From: Streptomyces sp. H27-C3
GTDB taxonomy: Bacteria; Actinomycetota; Actinomycetes; Streptomycetales; Streptomycetaceae
Length of the DNA: 64,000 nucleotides
Direction of reading: 5' to 3'
Assembly (NCBI RefSeq): GCF_030063415.1
Contig: NZ_JASITA010000029.1
Location: 34,209-98,208 of the forward strand
Shown here piece after piece: positions 33,734 to 42,433 of this stretch. The first letter of the stretch is position 1. The number at the start of each line of letters is the position of its first letter. A program made the position numbers and the translations under genes. The notes below the pieces were generated by a model. That model worked only from the letters and a program-made list of their open reading frames with translations, was not told where the DNA came from and did not search any database.

Positions 33734-33749
33734 AGTGGACTAGACCTTT
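33734..33749 (+). promoter_or_regulatory. DasR-like operator over the nagK promoter
   Basis: AGTGGACTAGACCTTT matches the dre consensus at 13 of 16 positions. It overlaps a possible -35 (TAGACC, 33741-33746), and GACACT (33765-33770) could be the -10. The distance to the GTG (33778) and absence of an RBS suggest a leaderless mRNA. DasR control of nagK-nagA is known in S. coelicolor. Confidence 0.65.
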
Positions 33750-33777
33750 CTGCGGTCGACGCGCGACACTGTCCCTC

Positions 33778-34728
33778 GTGAGACACGTCATCGCCCTCGA
33801 TGTGGGCGGCACCGGAATGAAGGCCGCGCTGGTCGGAGCCGACGGCGCGCTGCTCCACGAGGCGCGCCGGGCCACCGCCAGGGAGCGGGGGCCCGAGGCC
33901 GTCGTCGAGTCGATCGTCGGTTTCGCCGCCGAGCTGCGCGCGTACGGCGAGGAACATCTCGGCGAGAGCGCCGCAGCGGCGGGCGTGGCCGTCCCTGGCA
34001 TCGTAGACGCCGAGAGCGGCATCGCCGTCTACGCGGCCAACCTCGGCTGGCGCGACGTACCGCTGCGCGCGCTCCTCAGCCGCAGGCTGCACGGCACCCC
34101 CGTCGCCCTCGGCCACGACGTCCGCACCGGCGGCCTGGCCGAGGGCCGGATCGGCGCGGGCCAGGGCACCGACCGGTTCCTGTTCGTGCCGCTCGGCACC
34201 GGAATCGCCGGGGCCATCGGCATCGACGGCAGGATCGAGGCAGGCGCCCACGGGAACGCGGGCGAGATCGGGCACATCGTCGTACGCCCCGACGGCCCCG
34301 CGTGCGGCTGCGGCCAGCGCGGCTGCCTGGAGCGTCTGGCCTCCGCGTCCGCCGTCTCCGCCGCCTGGGCCGCCGCGTCCGGCGACCCCGAGGCCGACGC
34401 GGCCGACTGCGCGAAGGCCGTCGTGTCCGGCGATCCGGCGGCCTGTCTGGTCTGGCAGAACGCGGTCGACGCGCTCGCCGACGGGCTGATCACCGCCCTC
34501 ACCCTGCTCGACCCCGGCACCCTGATCATCGGTGGCGGACTGGCCGAGGCGGGGGAAACCTTGTTCACACCCCTGCGGGCGGCCGTCGCGCAACGCGTCA
34601 CGTTCCAGAAACTGCCCCACATCGTGCCGGCTGCCCTCGGGGACACCGCCGGATGCCTGGGCGCGGGGCTGCTCGCCTGGGACCTGCTCGACTCGCAATC
34701 CATGGAATCCACGGAGGTATCCGCCTGA
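33778..34728 (+). CDS. nagK: ROK-family N-acetylglucosamine kinase-like
   Basis: 316 aa. The phosphate loop VIALDVGGTGMKAALV is followed by VPLGTGIAGAIGIDGRIEAG and the ROK zinc motif region GNAGEIGHIVVRPDGPACGC-GQRGCLE with the CGCGxxGCLE pattern. ROK kinases phosphorylate GlcNAc, glucose and similar sugars. It overlaps nagA (TGATG), so it most likely makes GlcNAc-6-P for NagA. GTG start with no Shine-Dalgarno; a dre-like operator lies 28 bases upstream. Substrate inferred from linkage. Confidence 0.88.
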   Translation: MRHVIALDVGGTGMKAALVGADGALLHEARRATARERGPEAVVESIVGFAAELRAYGEEHLGESAAAAGVAVPGIVDAESGIAVYAANLGWRDVPLRALLSRRLHGTPVALGHDVRTGGLAEGRIGAGQGTDRFLFVPLGTGIAGAIGIDGRIEAGAHGNAGEIGHIVVRPDGPACGCGQRGCLERLASASAVSAAWAAASGDPEADAADCAKAVVSGDPAACLVWQNAVDALADGLITALTLLDPGTLIIGGGLAEAGETLFTPLRAAVAQRVTFQKLPHIVPAALGDTAGCLGAGLLAWDLLDSQSMESTEVSA

Positions 34729-35882
34729 TGGCCGGACGCGCTGCAAGCAAGGTTCTCTCCGGCGCCAGGGTGGTGCTTCCGACCGGGACCGTCGAGAACG
34801 GCCGGGTCATCGTCGAGGGCGACCGCATCGTCGGCGCCGCCCCGGACGACGTACCGTCCCTCGACCTGTCGGGGCACTGGATCGTCCCCGGCTTCGTCGA
34901 CATGCATGTGCACGGCGGCGGCGGTATGTCGTTCACCTCCGGCACCGCCGACGACGTGCTCAAGGGCGTACAGACGCACCGCGAGCACGGCACCACCACC
35001 ATCACCGCGTCCACCGTGACCGGCGAGATGTACGTCCTCGCCAAGCAGGCCGCGCTGCTCTCCGAGCTCGTCGAGCAGGGCGATCTGGCGGGCATCCACT
35101 TCGAGGGCCCGTTCATCTCGCCGTGCCGCAAGGGCGCGCACAGCGAAGACCTGCTGCGCGATCCCGACCCGGCGGAGGTCCGCAAGCTGATCGACGCCGC
35201 GCACGGCACGGCGAAGATGTTCACGCTGGCCACCGAGCTGCCCGGCGGCATCGACTCCGTGCGGCTGCTCGCCGAGCACGGCGTGATCGCCGCGATCGGC
35301 CACACGGACGCGACGTACGAGCAGACGGTCGAGGCCATCGACGCGGGCGCCACCGTGGCCACGCACCTCTTCAACGCGATGCCGCCGCTGGGCCACCGCA
35401 CGCCGGGCCCCATCGCCGCGCTCCTCGAGGACGAGCGGATCACCGTCGAGCTGATCAACGACGGCACGCATCTGCACCCCGCGTCGCTCCAGCTGGCGTA
35501 CCACTACGCGGGCGCTTCCCGGGTCGCGTTCATCACGGACGCGATGGACGCGGCCGGTTTCGGCGACGGCATGTACGACCTCGGGCCGCTCGCCGTCGAG
35601 GTCAAGGACGGGGTCGCGCGCCTCGTCGACGGCGGGTCGATCGCGGGTTCCACGCTCACGCTCGACACGGCGTTCCGGCGCGCGGTGACCGTCGACAGGC
35701 TGCCGGTCGACGACGTCGTACGGTCGATCTCCGCCAACCCGGCCCGGCTGCTCGGCGTGGACGACCGGGTCGGCTCGCTGGAGCCCGGCAAGGACGCGGA
35801 CCTGGTGGTGCTGGACGCGGATTTCCGGCTCAAGGGCGTCATGCACAAGGGCACCTGGGTGATCGAGCCCAAAACGGGCTGA
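34728..35882 (+). CDS. nagA: N-acetylglucosamine-6-phosphate deacetylase
   Basis: A 384-aa amidohydrolase releasing acetate from GlcNAc-6-P to give GlcN-6-P. WIVPGFVDMHVHGGGGMSF contains the HxH metal motif; IHFEGPFISPCRKGAH has the catalytic/metal Glu; GHTDATYEQTVEAIDAGAT and THLFNAMPPLGHRTPGPIAA carry further metal His residues; the catalytic Asp is in AFITDAMDAAGFGDG. The ATG overlaps the kinase stop by one base. It unites the MurQ route and the GlcNAc route. A short imperfect tandem repeat (CACGGGTCGC.CAGATC units, 35886-35937) follows the stop. Confidence 0.94.
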   Translation: MAGRAASKVLSGARVVLPTGTVENGRVIVEGDRIVGAAPDDVPSLDLSGHWIVPGFVDMHVHGGGGMSFTSGTADDVLKGVQTHREHGTTTITASTVTGEMYVLAKQAALLSELVEQGDLAGIHFEGPFISPCRKGAHSEDLLRDPDPAEVRKLIDAAHGTAKMFTLATELPGGIDSVRLLAEHGVIAAIGHTDATYEQTVEAIDAGATVATHLFNAMPPLGHRTPGPIAALLEDERITVELINDGTHLHPASLQLAYHYAGASRVAFITDAMDAAGFGDGMYDLGPLAVEVKDGVARLVDGGSIAGSTLTLDTAFRRAVTVDRLPVDDVVRSISANPARLLGVDDRVGSLEPGKDADLVVLDADFRLKGVMHKGTWVIEPKTG

Positions 35883-35961
35883 TCCCACGGGTCGCGCAGA
35901 TCGCACGGATCACTCAGATCCCACGGGTCGCACAGCCCAGCGAGACCAAGGTGAGACCCGA

Positions 35962-35989
35962 CGGTCGGCCGCGAGCTATGGGCCGACCG
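35962..35989 (+). terminator. Terminator after nagA
   Basis: CGGTCGGCC (35962-35970) pairs with GGCCGACCG (35981-35989), followed by CCATCTCTTTG. It separates nagK-nagA from the kinase-aldolase pair. Confidence 0.65.
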
Positions 35990-36069
35990 CCATCTCTTTG
36001 GCATGATCGCCACGACAGGCGCCGACCCGAGAGTGCGCGCTTCCCATCGGCCCTCCGGAGGCGATTCGG

Positions 36070-36996
36070 GTGATCCTGACCGTCACGCTGAACACCGCGC
36101 TCGACCTCACCTACCGCGTCCCCACCCTCACCCCGCACGCCTCGCACCGGGTGACCGACGTCGCGGAGCGCCCCGGCGGCAAGGGCCTCAACGTGGCCAG
36201 GGTGCTGGCGGCGCTCGGCCACGAGAGCGTCGTGACGGGCTTCGCGGGCGGGTCGGCGGGCGCGGACGTACGCAGACTCCTTGCCGGATTCGCGCCCGTC
36301 GACGCGCTGGTGCCCGTGGCCGGGAACACCCGGCGCACCATCGCCGTCGTCGACGCCGCCACCGGCGACACCACGCAGCTCAACGAGCCGGGCCCGGTCG
36401 TCACGCCCGACGAGTGGGCCGCGTTCCTGACCTCGTACGACGCGCTGCTGCGCGAAGCCGAAGCGGTGGCCCTGTGCGGCAGCCTGCCGCCCGGTGTCCA
36501 GGTCGGCGCGTACGCCGAACTGATCCGCCGGGCCAGGGCAGCCGGCGTCCCCACGCTCCTGGACACCAGCGGCGAACCCCTGCGCCGGGGCATCGCCGCC
36601 CGCCCCGACCTGATCAAGCCCAACGCCGAGGAACTCGCGCAGCTCACCGGCGACCACGACCCGCTGCGCGCGACCGCCGACGCCCGGCGCCGCGGCGCGC
36701 ACTCCGTGGTGGCCTCGCTGGGCCCGGAGGGCCTGCTCGCGGCCACCCCTGACGGCTGGTGGCGCGCGGCCCCGCCCGCCAGGGGCAAGGGCAACCCGAC
36801 GGGCGCGGGCGACTCGGCGGTGGCCGGGCTGCTCTCCGGGCTCGTCGAGCGGCTCCCGTGGCCACGGCGGCTGGCCCGCGCGGTGGCCCTGTCGGCGGCG
36901 ACCGTGCTGGCACCGGCGGCGGGCGAATTCGACTCGAAGACGTACGAAGACCTGCTGCCGCGGGTCGAAGTGACCCCGCACCCGAACATGACATAA
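36070..36996 (+). CDS. 1-phosphofructokinase/tagatose-6-P kinase family
   Basis: A 308-aa PfkB kinase of the FruK/LacC subgroup: ILTVTLNTALDLTYRVPTL at the N terminus, RPGGKGLNVARVLAALGHE, ALCGSLPPGVQVGAYAEL, and the C-terminal GKGNPTGAGDSAVAGLLSGL with the catalytic Asp. GTG start behind GGAGG. It is followed by a class II aldolase, so the pair can convert a hexose or hexosamine-derived monophosphate to bisphosphate and split it. Fructose, tagatose or a deaminated amino-sugar phosphate are candidates; the nag genes upstream favour the last. Confidence 0.87.
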   Translation: MILTVTLNTALDLTYRVPTLTPHASHRVTDVAERPGGKGLNVARVLAALGHESVVTGFAGGSAGADVRRLLAGFAPVDALVPVAGNTRRTIAVVDAATGDTTQLNEPGPVVTPDEWAAFLTSYDALLREAEAVALCGSLPPGVQVGAYAELIRRARAAGVPTLLDTSGEPLRRGIAARPDLIKPNAEELAQLTGDHDPLRATADARRRGAHSVVASLGPEGLLAATPDGWWRAAPPARGKGNPTGAGDSAVAGLLSGLVERLPWPRRLARAVALSAATVLAPAAGEFDSKTYEDLLPRVEVTPHPNMT

Positions 36997-37025
36997 CCGC
37001 ACCAGCTCCGACCTCAGGGGATCCC

Positions 37026-37877
37026 ATGCCACTCGTCAGCACCGGCGAACTCGTCACCGCGGCCCGTACCGCCCGCCACGGCGTCGCCGCCTTCAACGTC
37101 ATCACGCTGGAGCACGCGGAGGCGATCGCCGCCGGAGCCGAGCGGGCCGGGGCGCCGGCCATCCTCCAGATATCGGAGAACGCGGTGAAGTTCCACGGCG
37201 GCGACCTCGCCCCCATCGCCGCCGCCGCGGCAGCCGTCGCCCGCGCGTCGTCCGCCCCCCTCTCGCTCCACCTCGACCACATCGAGTCGGTCCAGCTGCT
37301 GCACGCGGCGCACCCGGCGGGCTTCAGCTCGGCGATGTTCGACGCGTCGAAACTGACCTACGACGAGAACGTGCGGGCCACCGCGGAAGCCGTCCGCTGG
37401 GGTCACGAGCGCGGCATCTGGATCGAGGCGGAGCTGGGCAAGGTCGGCGGCAAGGACGGCGAGCCCCCGCTCGACGCGCACGCGCCGGGCGTCCGCACGG
37501 ACCCGGCGGAGGCGGAGGGCTACGTCGCCGACACCGGCGTGGACGCGCTGGCTGTCGCGGTCGGCTCCTCGCACGCGATGACGGACCGCACAGCGGCCCT
37601 GGACCACGAACTGATCGGCGCCCTGCGCGACGCGGTCCCGGTGCCGCTGGTCCTGCACGGCTCATCGGGCGTACCGGACGAGGAGATCCGCCGGGCGGTC
37701 GCGGCCGGCATGGTCAAGATCAACGTGGGCACGGCGCTCAACACGGCGTTCACCGGAGCGGTACGGGCCCACCTGGAGGCGAACCCGACGGCGGTCGACC
37801 CCCGGAAGTACATCGTCCCGGCTCGCGAGGCGATGGCCGGGACGGTGGCGCACTTCTTGGGGCTGGTGCGGGGCTAA
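37026..37877 (+). CDS. Class II ketose-bisphosphate aldolase
   Basis: 283 aa. HGVAAFNVITLEHAEAIAAG, the zinc ligands in SLHLDHIESVQLLHAAHPAG, the EAELGKVGGKDGEPPLDAHA segment, and LVLHGSSGVPDEEIRRAVAA with VKINVGTALN define the class II aldolase fold (FbaA/GatY/KbaY). It cleaves fructose- or tagatose-1,6-bisphosphate. Located 29 bases after the kinase, surely the same operon. The exact epimer cannot be read from sequence. Confidence 0.87.
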   Translation: MPLVSTGELVTAARTARHGVAAFNVITLEHAEAIAAGAERAGAPAILQISENAVKFHGGDLAPIAAAAAAVARASSAPLSLHLDHIESVQLLHAAHPAGFSSAMFDASKLTYDENVRATAEAVRWGHERGIWIEAELGKVGGKDGEPPLDAHAPGVRTDPAEAEGYVADTGVDALAVAVGSSHAMTDRTAALDHELIGALRDAVPVPLVLHGSSGVPDEEIRRAVAAGMVKINVGTALNTAFTGAVRAHLEANPTAVDPRKYIVPAREAMAGTVAHFLGLVRG

Positions 37878-37893
37878 TTCTTGCGGGCGGGGC

Positions 37894-38901
37894 TCACTTG
37901 ATGTGGCCGGCCTTCAGCTCGACCTGGTCGAGGTTGGCCTCGCACGAGTCGCCGTCACCGCAGGAGATCACGAAGGTGGTCTCCCCCTGGGGGAGGTTCA
38001 CGTACGCGTAGGTGTTGGTCCAGCCCTTGTCCCAGGCGCCTTCCTCCGCGTTTGCGAAGTTCCCCAGGTTGAGCTTGCGGCCGGAGTCCTTGCCGTTGAC
38101 CGTGAGCGACATCTTGGCGTCCTTACCGGGCACGCCGTAGTTGATGGACAGCGAGTAGGCACCGGCCTTGGGCACCTTCGCCGTCCACGTGACGGCAGCC
38201 CCCGGCGTGTTCAGCGGGACGTACGCCCCGCTCGAAGACTTGGCGCCGGGGATCGCTGTGTCCGTGGACACACCGGTGAGCTTCAGCGAAGCCGCGTCCT
38301 GCTTGGGCAGGTCAAGGGGCTCGTCCGGCTTGTCTGCCGGGTCCTTGCTCGGCTTGACCGTGCCGGCCTCCGAGGAGCCGCCACCCGAGGAACCCGGCTC
38401 GTTGCCCTCGGCTTTGTCCTTGTCGTCGTTGCCGCCGAATGCCAGCGCCGCGCCGATGCCGATGACCACGACCGCGACCACCACCACCGCGCCGACCAGC
38501 AGGCCCTTGGTGTTGGGCCCACGGCCGCCATCGCCGCCCTGCGCCTGCGTCCGGCCGGTGGGAGCGCCGGAGAGGTCCTGCTGGGGGGCCGCGTGGTGCG
38601 CGTTCGGCTGGCTGTAGTTCTGCTGGCCGTACTGCTGCTGCGGGGGCACCTGCTGCCCGTACTGCTGCTGGGCCGGCTGGCCGTACTGCTGCGGCTGCTG
38701 CTTCCCGTACTGGCGCTCGCCGACCGTCCGCACCTGGTTGTACGAAGTTCTGGGCACCCCGGGCTGCGAGGCGGGACCCGGGTAGCCGTAGCCGCCGCCC
38801 GAGCCGGGCGGGGTGGCGCCTGCCGCCTTGCCGTCCTCGTAGAGGTAGCCGAACGGATCGTCGTCCTCAGGCTTGTTCGTGCCGTTGTTCCCGGCCGTCA
38901 T
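37894..38901 (-). CDS. Membrane-anchored protein with C-terminal carbohydrate-binding module
   Basis: 335 aa. Residues 1-130 are cytosolic and low-complexity with YGQQ/QQYGQ repeats. One membrane helix follows near 140-165 (LLVGAVVVVAVVVIGIGAAL), then a Ser/Pro/Asp-rich linker. About 125 C-terminal residues form a CBM35/CBM6-like beta-sandwich (AAVTWTAKVPKAGAYSLSIN, LPQGETTFVISCGDGDSCEA). It probably senses or binds a surface glycan. Position beside amino-sugar genes fits, but ligand is unknown. Confidence 0.82.
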   Translation of the reverse strand: MTAGNNGTNKPEDDDPFGYLYEDGKAAGATPPGSGGGYGYPGPASQPGVPRTSYNQVRTVGERQYGKQQPQQYGQPAQQQYGQQVPPQQQYGQQNYSQPNAHHAAPQQDLSGAPTGRTQAQGGDGGRGPNTKGLLVGAVVVVAVVVIGIGAALAFGGNDDKDKAEGNEPGSSGGGSSEAGTVKPSKDPADKPDEPLDLPKQDAASLKLTGVSTDTAIPGAKSSSGAYVPLNTPGAAVTWTAKVPKAGAYSLSINYGVPGKDAKMSLTVNGKDSGRKLNLGNFANAEEGAWDKGWTNTYAYVNLPQGETTFVISCGDGDSCEANLDQVELKAGHIK

Positions 38902-39032
38902 CCCTGGTCACTCCTCACCATGTTCGCCAGCCGTCGCCGACCGAGCGAGCCTACCCCGAACGGGCAAGTCGAGGGTTTGGCACAGACCACAGCGCGGTAG
39001 TACACGGGGTTCCGCAGAGAATCCGGAAGGGT

Positions 39033-40691
39033 CTAGCCCGCCCGGCGGTGGGCCTTCGCCCGCGAGCGCTTCTCGATGTACATCCGCTGGTCGGCGGAGC
39101 TCAGCACCTCGTCGACGGTCATCCCGCAGCTCGCCCAGCCGATGCCGAAGCTGGCCCCGACCCGGACCGCCCGGCCGTCGACCCGGATCGGCGGAATGAT
39201 TGCGTTCCGCAACCGTACGGCGAGGTCGGCGGCGTCCGCGCTGCCGAGGCCGTCGGCCAGGACGACGAATTCGTCGCCGCCCAGGCGGGCGACCGTATCG
39301 CCGTCGCGGACACAGGTCGTCAGCCGGCGCGCGACCTCGACGAGGACCGCGTCACCGGTGTTGTGCCCGAACCGGTCGTTGATCGACTTGAAGCCGTCCA
39401 GGTCGCAGAAGAGGACGGCGAGGCCCTTCGTGCCGTCGTCGGCGGCGCCGCTGTCGGCCGGCGGCGCGATCATGTGCACGTGGTGGTCGTGGGCGCCCGC
39501 GTCCACGTGCGGGTCGAAGTCGAAGCCGTGCTCGGGGATGACCGTCCCCGGCGCGGCCGGCTCGAAAGCCGCGTCCAGCGTCTCCACCGCCGTGGCGCGC
39601 ACCGAGTGCGGGCGGCGACAGAGCCGGGCGCTGAGCCGCGCGCGCAGCTCCGCACTGTTGGGCAGACCGGTGAGCGAGTCGTGCGAGGCGCGGTGCGCGA
39701 GCTGGAGCTCGTGGCGCTTGCGCTCCTCGACGTCCTCGACGTGGGTGAGCAGGAAACGCGGCCCGTCGGCGGTGTCGGCCACCACGGAGTTGCGCAGGGA
39801 GACCCAGACGTAGGTACCGTCGCGGCGGACCAGCCTCAGCTCGGCGCGGCCGCCCTCGGCGGAGGTGCGCAGCAGGGTGCCGATGTCCTCGGGGTGCACC
39901 AGGTCGGCGAAGGAGTAGCGCCGCATCGCGGAGGCGGGGCGGCCCAGGAGGCGACAGAGCGCGTCGTTGGTGCGCAGCAGGCGGCCGTGCTGGTCGCCGC
40001 CCATCTCGGCGATGGCCATCCCGCTCGGGGCGTACTCGAACGCCTGGCGAAAGCTTTCCTCACTCGACCGCAGAGCCTGCTGCTCCCGTTCGAGACGTAC
40101 CAGGGCGCGCTGCATATTTGCGCGCAGCCGGGCGTTGCTGATGGCAATCGCCGCCTGGGACGCGTACATCTGGAGCGCTTCCTGACCCCATGCGCCGGGG
40201 TGCCTGCCATTGCGCGGGCGGTCGACGGATATGACGCCGAGGAGCTCCTGCCCGCCGCCCGAGGCGTACATCGGGGCGTAGAGGCGGTCCTGCGGATGCC
40301 ATTCGTCGGCGAAGCGGGGCTCGGGGCCCTCGGTGTGCCACTGGGGTACATCGTCGTCCAGGAGGACCCAGCCCTCGGTGTGCGGTATGAAGCGCAGCGC
40401 GCCCCAGGCCTCACCCATCGAGAGCCTGCGCTCCCAGGAGGAACGGGAGCCGACCCGGCCGGTGATCAGGGCTTCTGCCGCCGGGTTGCCCGCGAACCCG
40501 GCGATCACCAGGTCGCCGTCGGGGCGTACGAGATTCACGCAGCCCAGCTCGTAGCCGAGGCCCGTGACGATTCCGTCGGCCACGGCCTGCAGGGTGTCCG
40601 CCAGGCTACGGGCGGTATTGAGGTCCGCCACCACCTGATGCAGCTGCCGCAGCGTCGCCAGACGCACGTACGGCTCCGACTCGGCCTCCAT
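39033..40691 (-). CDS. cdgB: GAF-PAS-GGDEF diguanylate cyclase (CdgB-like)
   Basis: 552 aa, soluble. The N-terminal GAF domain (about 20-185) is followed by a coiled segment (NMQRALVRLEREQQALRSSE), a PAS/PAC pair (about 205-320) and the GGDEF domain with an intact ARLGGDEFVVLADGL active site. An RxxD inhibitory site (RDGD) lies five residues before it. It makes c-di-GMP, which controls BldD and development in Streptomyces; this architecture is that of CdgB. The start at 40691 (MEAESEPYVRLATLRQL) follows GGGGAGAGCGAAC; an upstream ATG at 40736 lacks support. Confidence 0.9.
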   Translation of the reverse strand: MEAESEPYVRLATLRQLHQVVADLNTARSLADTLQAVADGIVTGLGYELGCVNLVRPDGDLVIAGFAGNPAAEALITGRVGSRSSWERRLSMGEAWGALRFIPHTEGWVLLDDDVPQWHTEGPEPRFADEWHPQDRLYAPMYASGGGQELLGVISVDRPRNGRHPGAWGQEALQMYASQAAIAISNARLRANMQRALVRLEREQQALRSSEESFRQAFEYAPSGMAIAEMGGDQHGRLLRTNDALCRLLGRPASAMRRYSFADLVHPEDIGTLLRTSAEGGRAELRLVRRDGTYVWVSLRNSVVADTADGPRFLLTHVEDVEERKRHELQLAHRASHDSLTGLPNSAELRARLSARLCRRPHSVRATAVETLDAAFEPAAPGTVIPEHGFDFDPHVDAGAHDHHVHMIAPPADSGAADDGTKGLAVLFCDLDGFKSINDRFGHNTGDAVLVEVARRLTTCVRDGDTVARLGGDEFVVLADGLGSADAADLAVRLRNAIIPPIRVDGRAVRVGASFGIGWASCGMTVDEVLSSADQRMYIEKRSRAKAHRRAG

Positions 40692-40965
40692 TGTTCGCTC
40701 TCCCCGAGACCTCGACAGCAACTCCAGGATTCTCATCGCCGCACTTGTTGCACTATCACGGCCACTGAATCACAGCGAGCTGTCCACCCGGTACACAGGG
40801 TCAACAAATATTGGGCTCTGTGAGTCAAGTCACATCAGATGTGAAAGGGAGTGAAGAGGGGCGTGGGAGCGCTCCAGGTATTTTTTGATCGCAAAAACGC
40901 AAATACGGACACGCTCACGGACACGCCCCCGACCCCGCCCGCGCCCGCGCCCAGGAAGACCTCGG

Positions 40966-40987
40966 TCCTGGGTCCTAGGACCCAGGA
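40966..40987. promoter_or_regulatory. Perfect 22-bp palindrome
   Basis: 40966-40987 is self-complementary with no loop (TCCTGGGTCC then its mirror, centre CCTAGG). It lies about 60 bases before the flavin-reductase start in a 357-bp gap (40692-41048) that otherwise shows only a CG-rich tract, a T run near 40881 and a weak -10 (TAGCGT, 41036-41041). A strong candidate operator; regulator unknown. Confidence 0.55.
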
Positions 40988-41048
40988 GGTCCCCGGTTGG
41001 TCCCCAGGCCCGATGTGGCACGGAGTGCACGGGACTAGCGTTCGACCT

Positions 41049-41624
41049 GTGCCACAGACAACCTCCACCCCCCAGGCCCCAGCCACCGCCCCGAGCGGCG
41101 AGCCGATCCCCCATCCTGAGGGGGTGAGCAATGACAAATTCCGCGCGGCCATGTCCCGTCTCACCGCGGGTGTGACCCTGGTGACCGCGCACGACGCCGA
41201 CGGCGGCCCGCGCGGCGAGGATGTCGGGATGACCGCCACGGCCTTCATGTCGGTGTCGCTGGACCCGCCGCTGGTGATGGTGAGCGTTCGCAACGGCTCA
41301 CGGATGGACGACCTGCTGGCCGAGCAACCGGTGTGGGCCGTCTCCCTGCTGTCGGAGGATCAGCGCCAGATCGCGGGCCGGTTCTCGATGAAGGCCCGGC
41401 TCAGTGACCGGCTGCTGTTCGCGGAGATCCCCTGGACCCGCGGCGCCGTCTCCGGGTCACCTTTGGTCGGCGGCGCGCTCGCGACGCTGGAGTGCAGGAC
41501 CGAGCAGCGGGTGGAGGCCGGGGACCACACGCTGGTGATCGGCCGGGTGCTGAAGGTCGGCCTGCCGAGCGAGGACGGCGCCCCGCTGACGTACTTCAAG
41601 GGCAACTACCGCAAGCTGGGCTAG
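41049..41624 (+). CDS. Flavin reductase-like FMN-binding protein
   Basis: 191 aa from the GTG at 41049. After a short disordered start, NDKFRAAMSRLTAGVTLVTA, GMTATAFMSVSLDPPLVMVS and HTLVIGRVLKVGLP match the flavin reductase/FMN-binding split barrel. Members supply reduced flavin to monooxygenases or are themselves oxidoreductases. TAGCGT sits seven bases before the GTG, so the message may be leaderless; the GTG at 41122 is an alternative start. The stop TAG lies in the CTAG end of a 169-bp mobile repeat. Confidence 0.85.
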   Translation: MPQTTSTPQAPATAPSGEPIPHPEGVSNDKFRAAMSRLTAGVTLVTAHDADGGPRGEDVGMTATAFMSVSLDPPLVMVSVRNGSRMDDLLAEQPVWAVSLLSEDQRQIAGRFSMKARLSDRLLFAEIPWTRGAVSGSPLVGGALATLECRTEQRVEAGDHTLVIGRVLKVGLPSEDGAPLTYFKGNYRKLG

Positions 41625-41789
41625 TGCCGCGGCAGGCAACGTTTGCCCGTCAAGGAGCGGCGTCCGGTGCGTGCTCCTGGTGCGCCGGCCGGAAGTCCGC
41701 GTACTGGACGTACTCGGGCTTTCGGCCGGTGCGGCGGGAGTGCGTGCTGGGCGTCGCGACGGGGCGAACGTTGCCTGTTGCGGCACTAG
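41621..41789 (+). mobile_element. 169-bp palindromic MITE-like element, copy 1
   Basis: Bounded by CTAGTGCCGC and GCGGCACTAG; the terminal inverted repeat continues as CAGGCAACGTT...GCCC on both sides (about 27 bp with three mismatches). The interior is an imperfect palindrome, so the whole folds into one hairpin with apex near 41705. It has no transposase. Copy 2 (51332-51500) is identical but inverted. The left end supplies the flavin-reductase TAG stop, consistent with insertion into a CTAG target. Confidence 0.8.
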
Positions 41790-41810
41790 GTCCCGAAGGA
41801 ACGCTTGGGC

Positions 41811-42239
41811 TCAGCCCCAACCCTGTCCCGTACGGCCGCGCTTCGTCTCGCTGCGGGCCTTCTTGTTGCGCAGGCGCCGCTCGTTGATGCCGCGGGGGAT
41901 CTTCTTCGCCTTGCGCGCCTTGGGCGGCGGGGCCGTCGCCTCGGCGAGCAGGGCCGCCATCCGCACCAGCGCGGTCTCGCGGTTGCGCCACTGCGAGCGG
42001 TGCTCGGACGAGCGTACGGATACGACGCCTCCCACCAGCCGGGGCGCGAGGCGCTCCAGCGCCCGCTCCTTCCAGACCGGGGGCAGCGCGTCGGTCCTGG
42101 CCAGGTCGAAGCGCAGCTCCACCTGGGAGTCGGTGGTGTTGACGTGCTGGCCACCGGGTCCGGACGACCGGGAGAAACGCCACATGAGCTCGGCCTCCGG
42201 CAGGAGGACGGAGCCGCTGATGACATGGGGACCGGACAT
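41811..42239 (-). CDS. arfB: Alternative ribosome-rescue factor ArfB
   Basis: A 142-aa codon-independent peptidyl-tRNA hydrolase that frees stalled ribosomes. The catalytic GGQ lies in FSRSSGPGGQHVNTTDSQVE, followed by the release-factor fold (LRFDLARTDALPPVWKERAL, SVRSSEHRSQWRNRETALVR). The basic C-terminal tail (PPPKARKAKKIPRGINERRL) is the part that threads into the mRNA channel. Start at 42239. The stop is 22 bases from MITE copy 1. Confidence 0.93.
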   Translation of the reverse strand: MSGPHVISGSVLLPEAELMWRFSRSSGPGGQHVNTTDSQVELRFDLARTDALPPVWKERALERLAPRLVGGVVSVRSSEHRSQWRNRETALVRMAALLAEATAPPPKARKAKKIPRGINERRLRNKKARSETKRGRTGQGWG

Positions 42240-42433
42240 GCGTCCTATGATCCCGCGTTCCGGGGCCTTTCGTCACCCGTTTTACCGGGGGCGCACCGGT
42301 GTCGGGTGGGGTGTTCGGTAAAGAAAGCAAAGAGACCTGGAACCCAGCGGTGGGCTGTTGGCGTTAGGACGGGTGACGGTAGCTTCGGATCCGAAGCCCG
42401 CACGACCTCCAGCACTAGGAAAGGGACCTCCCC

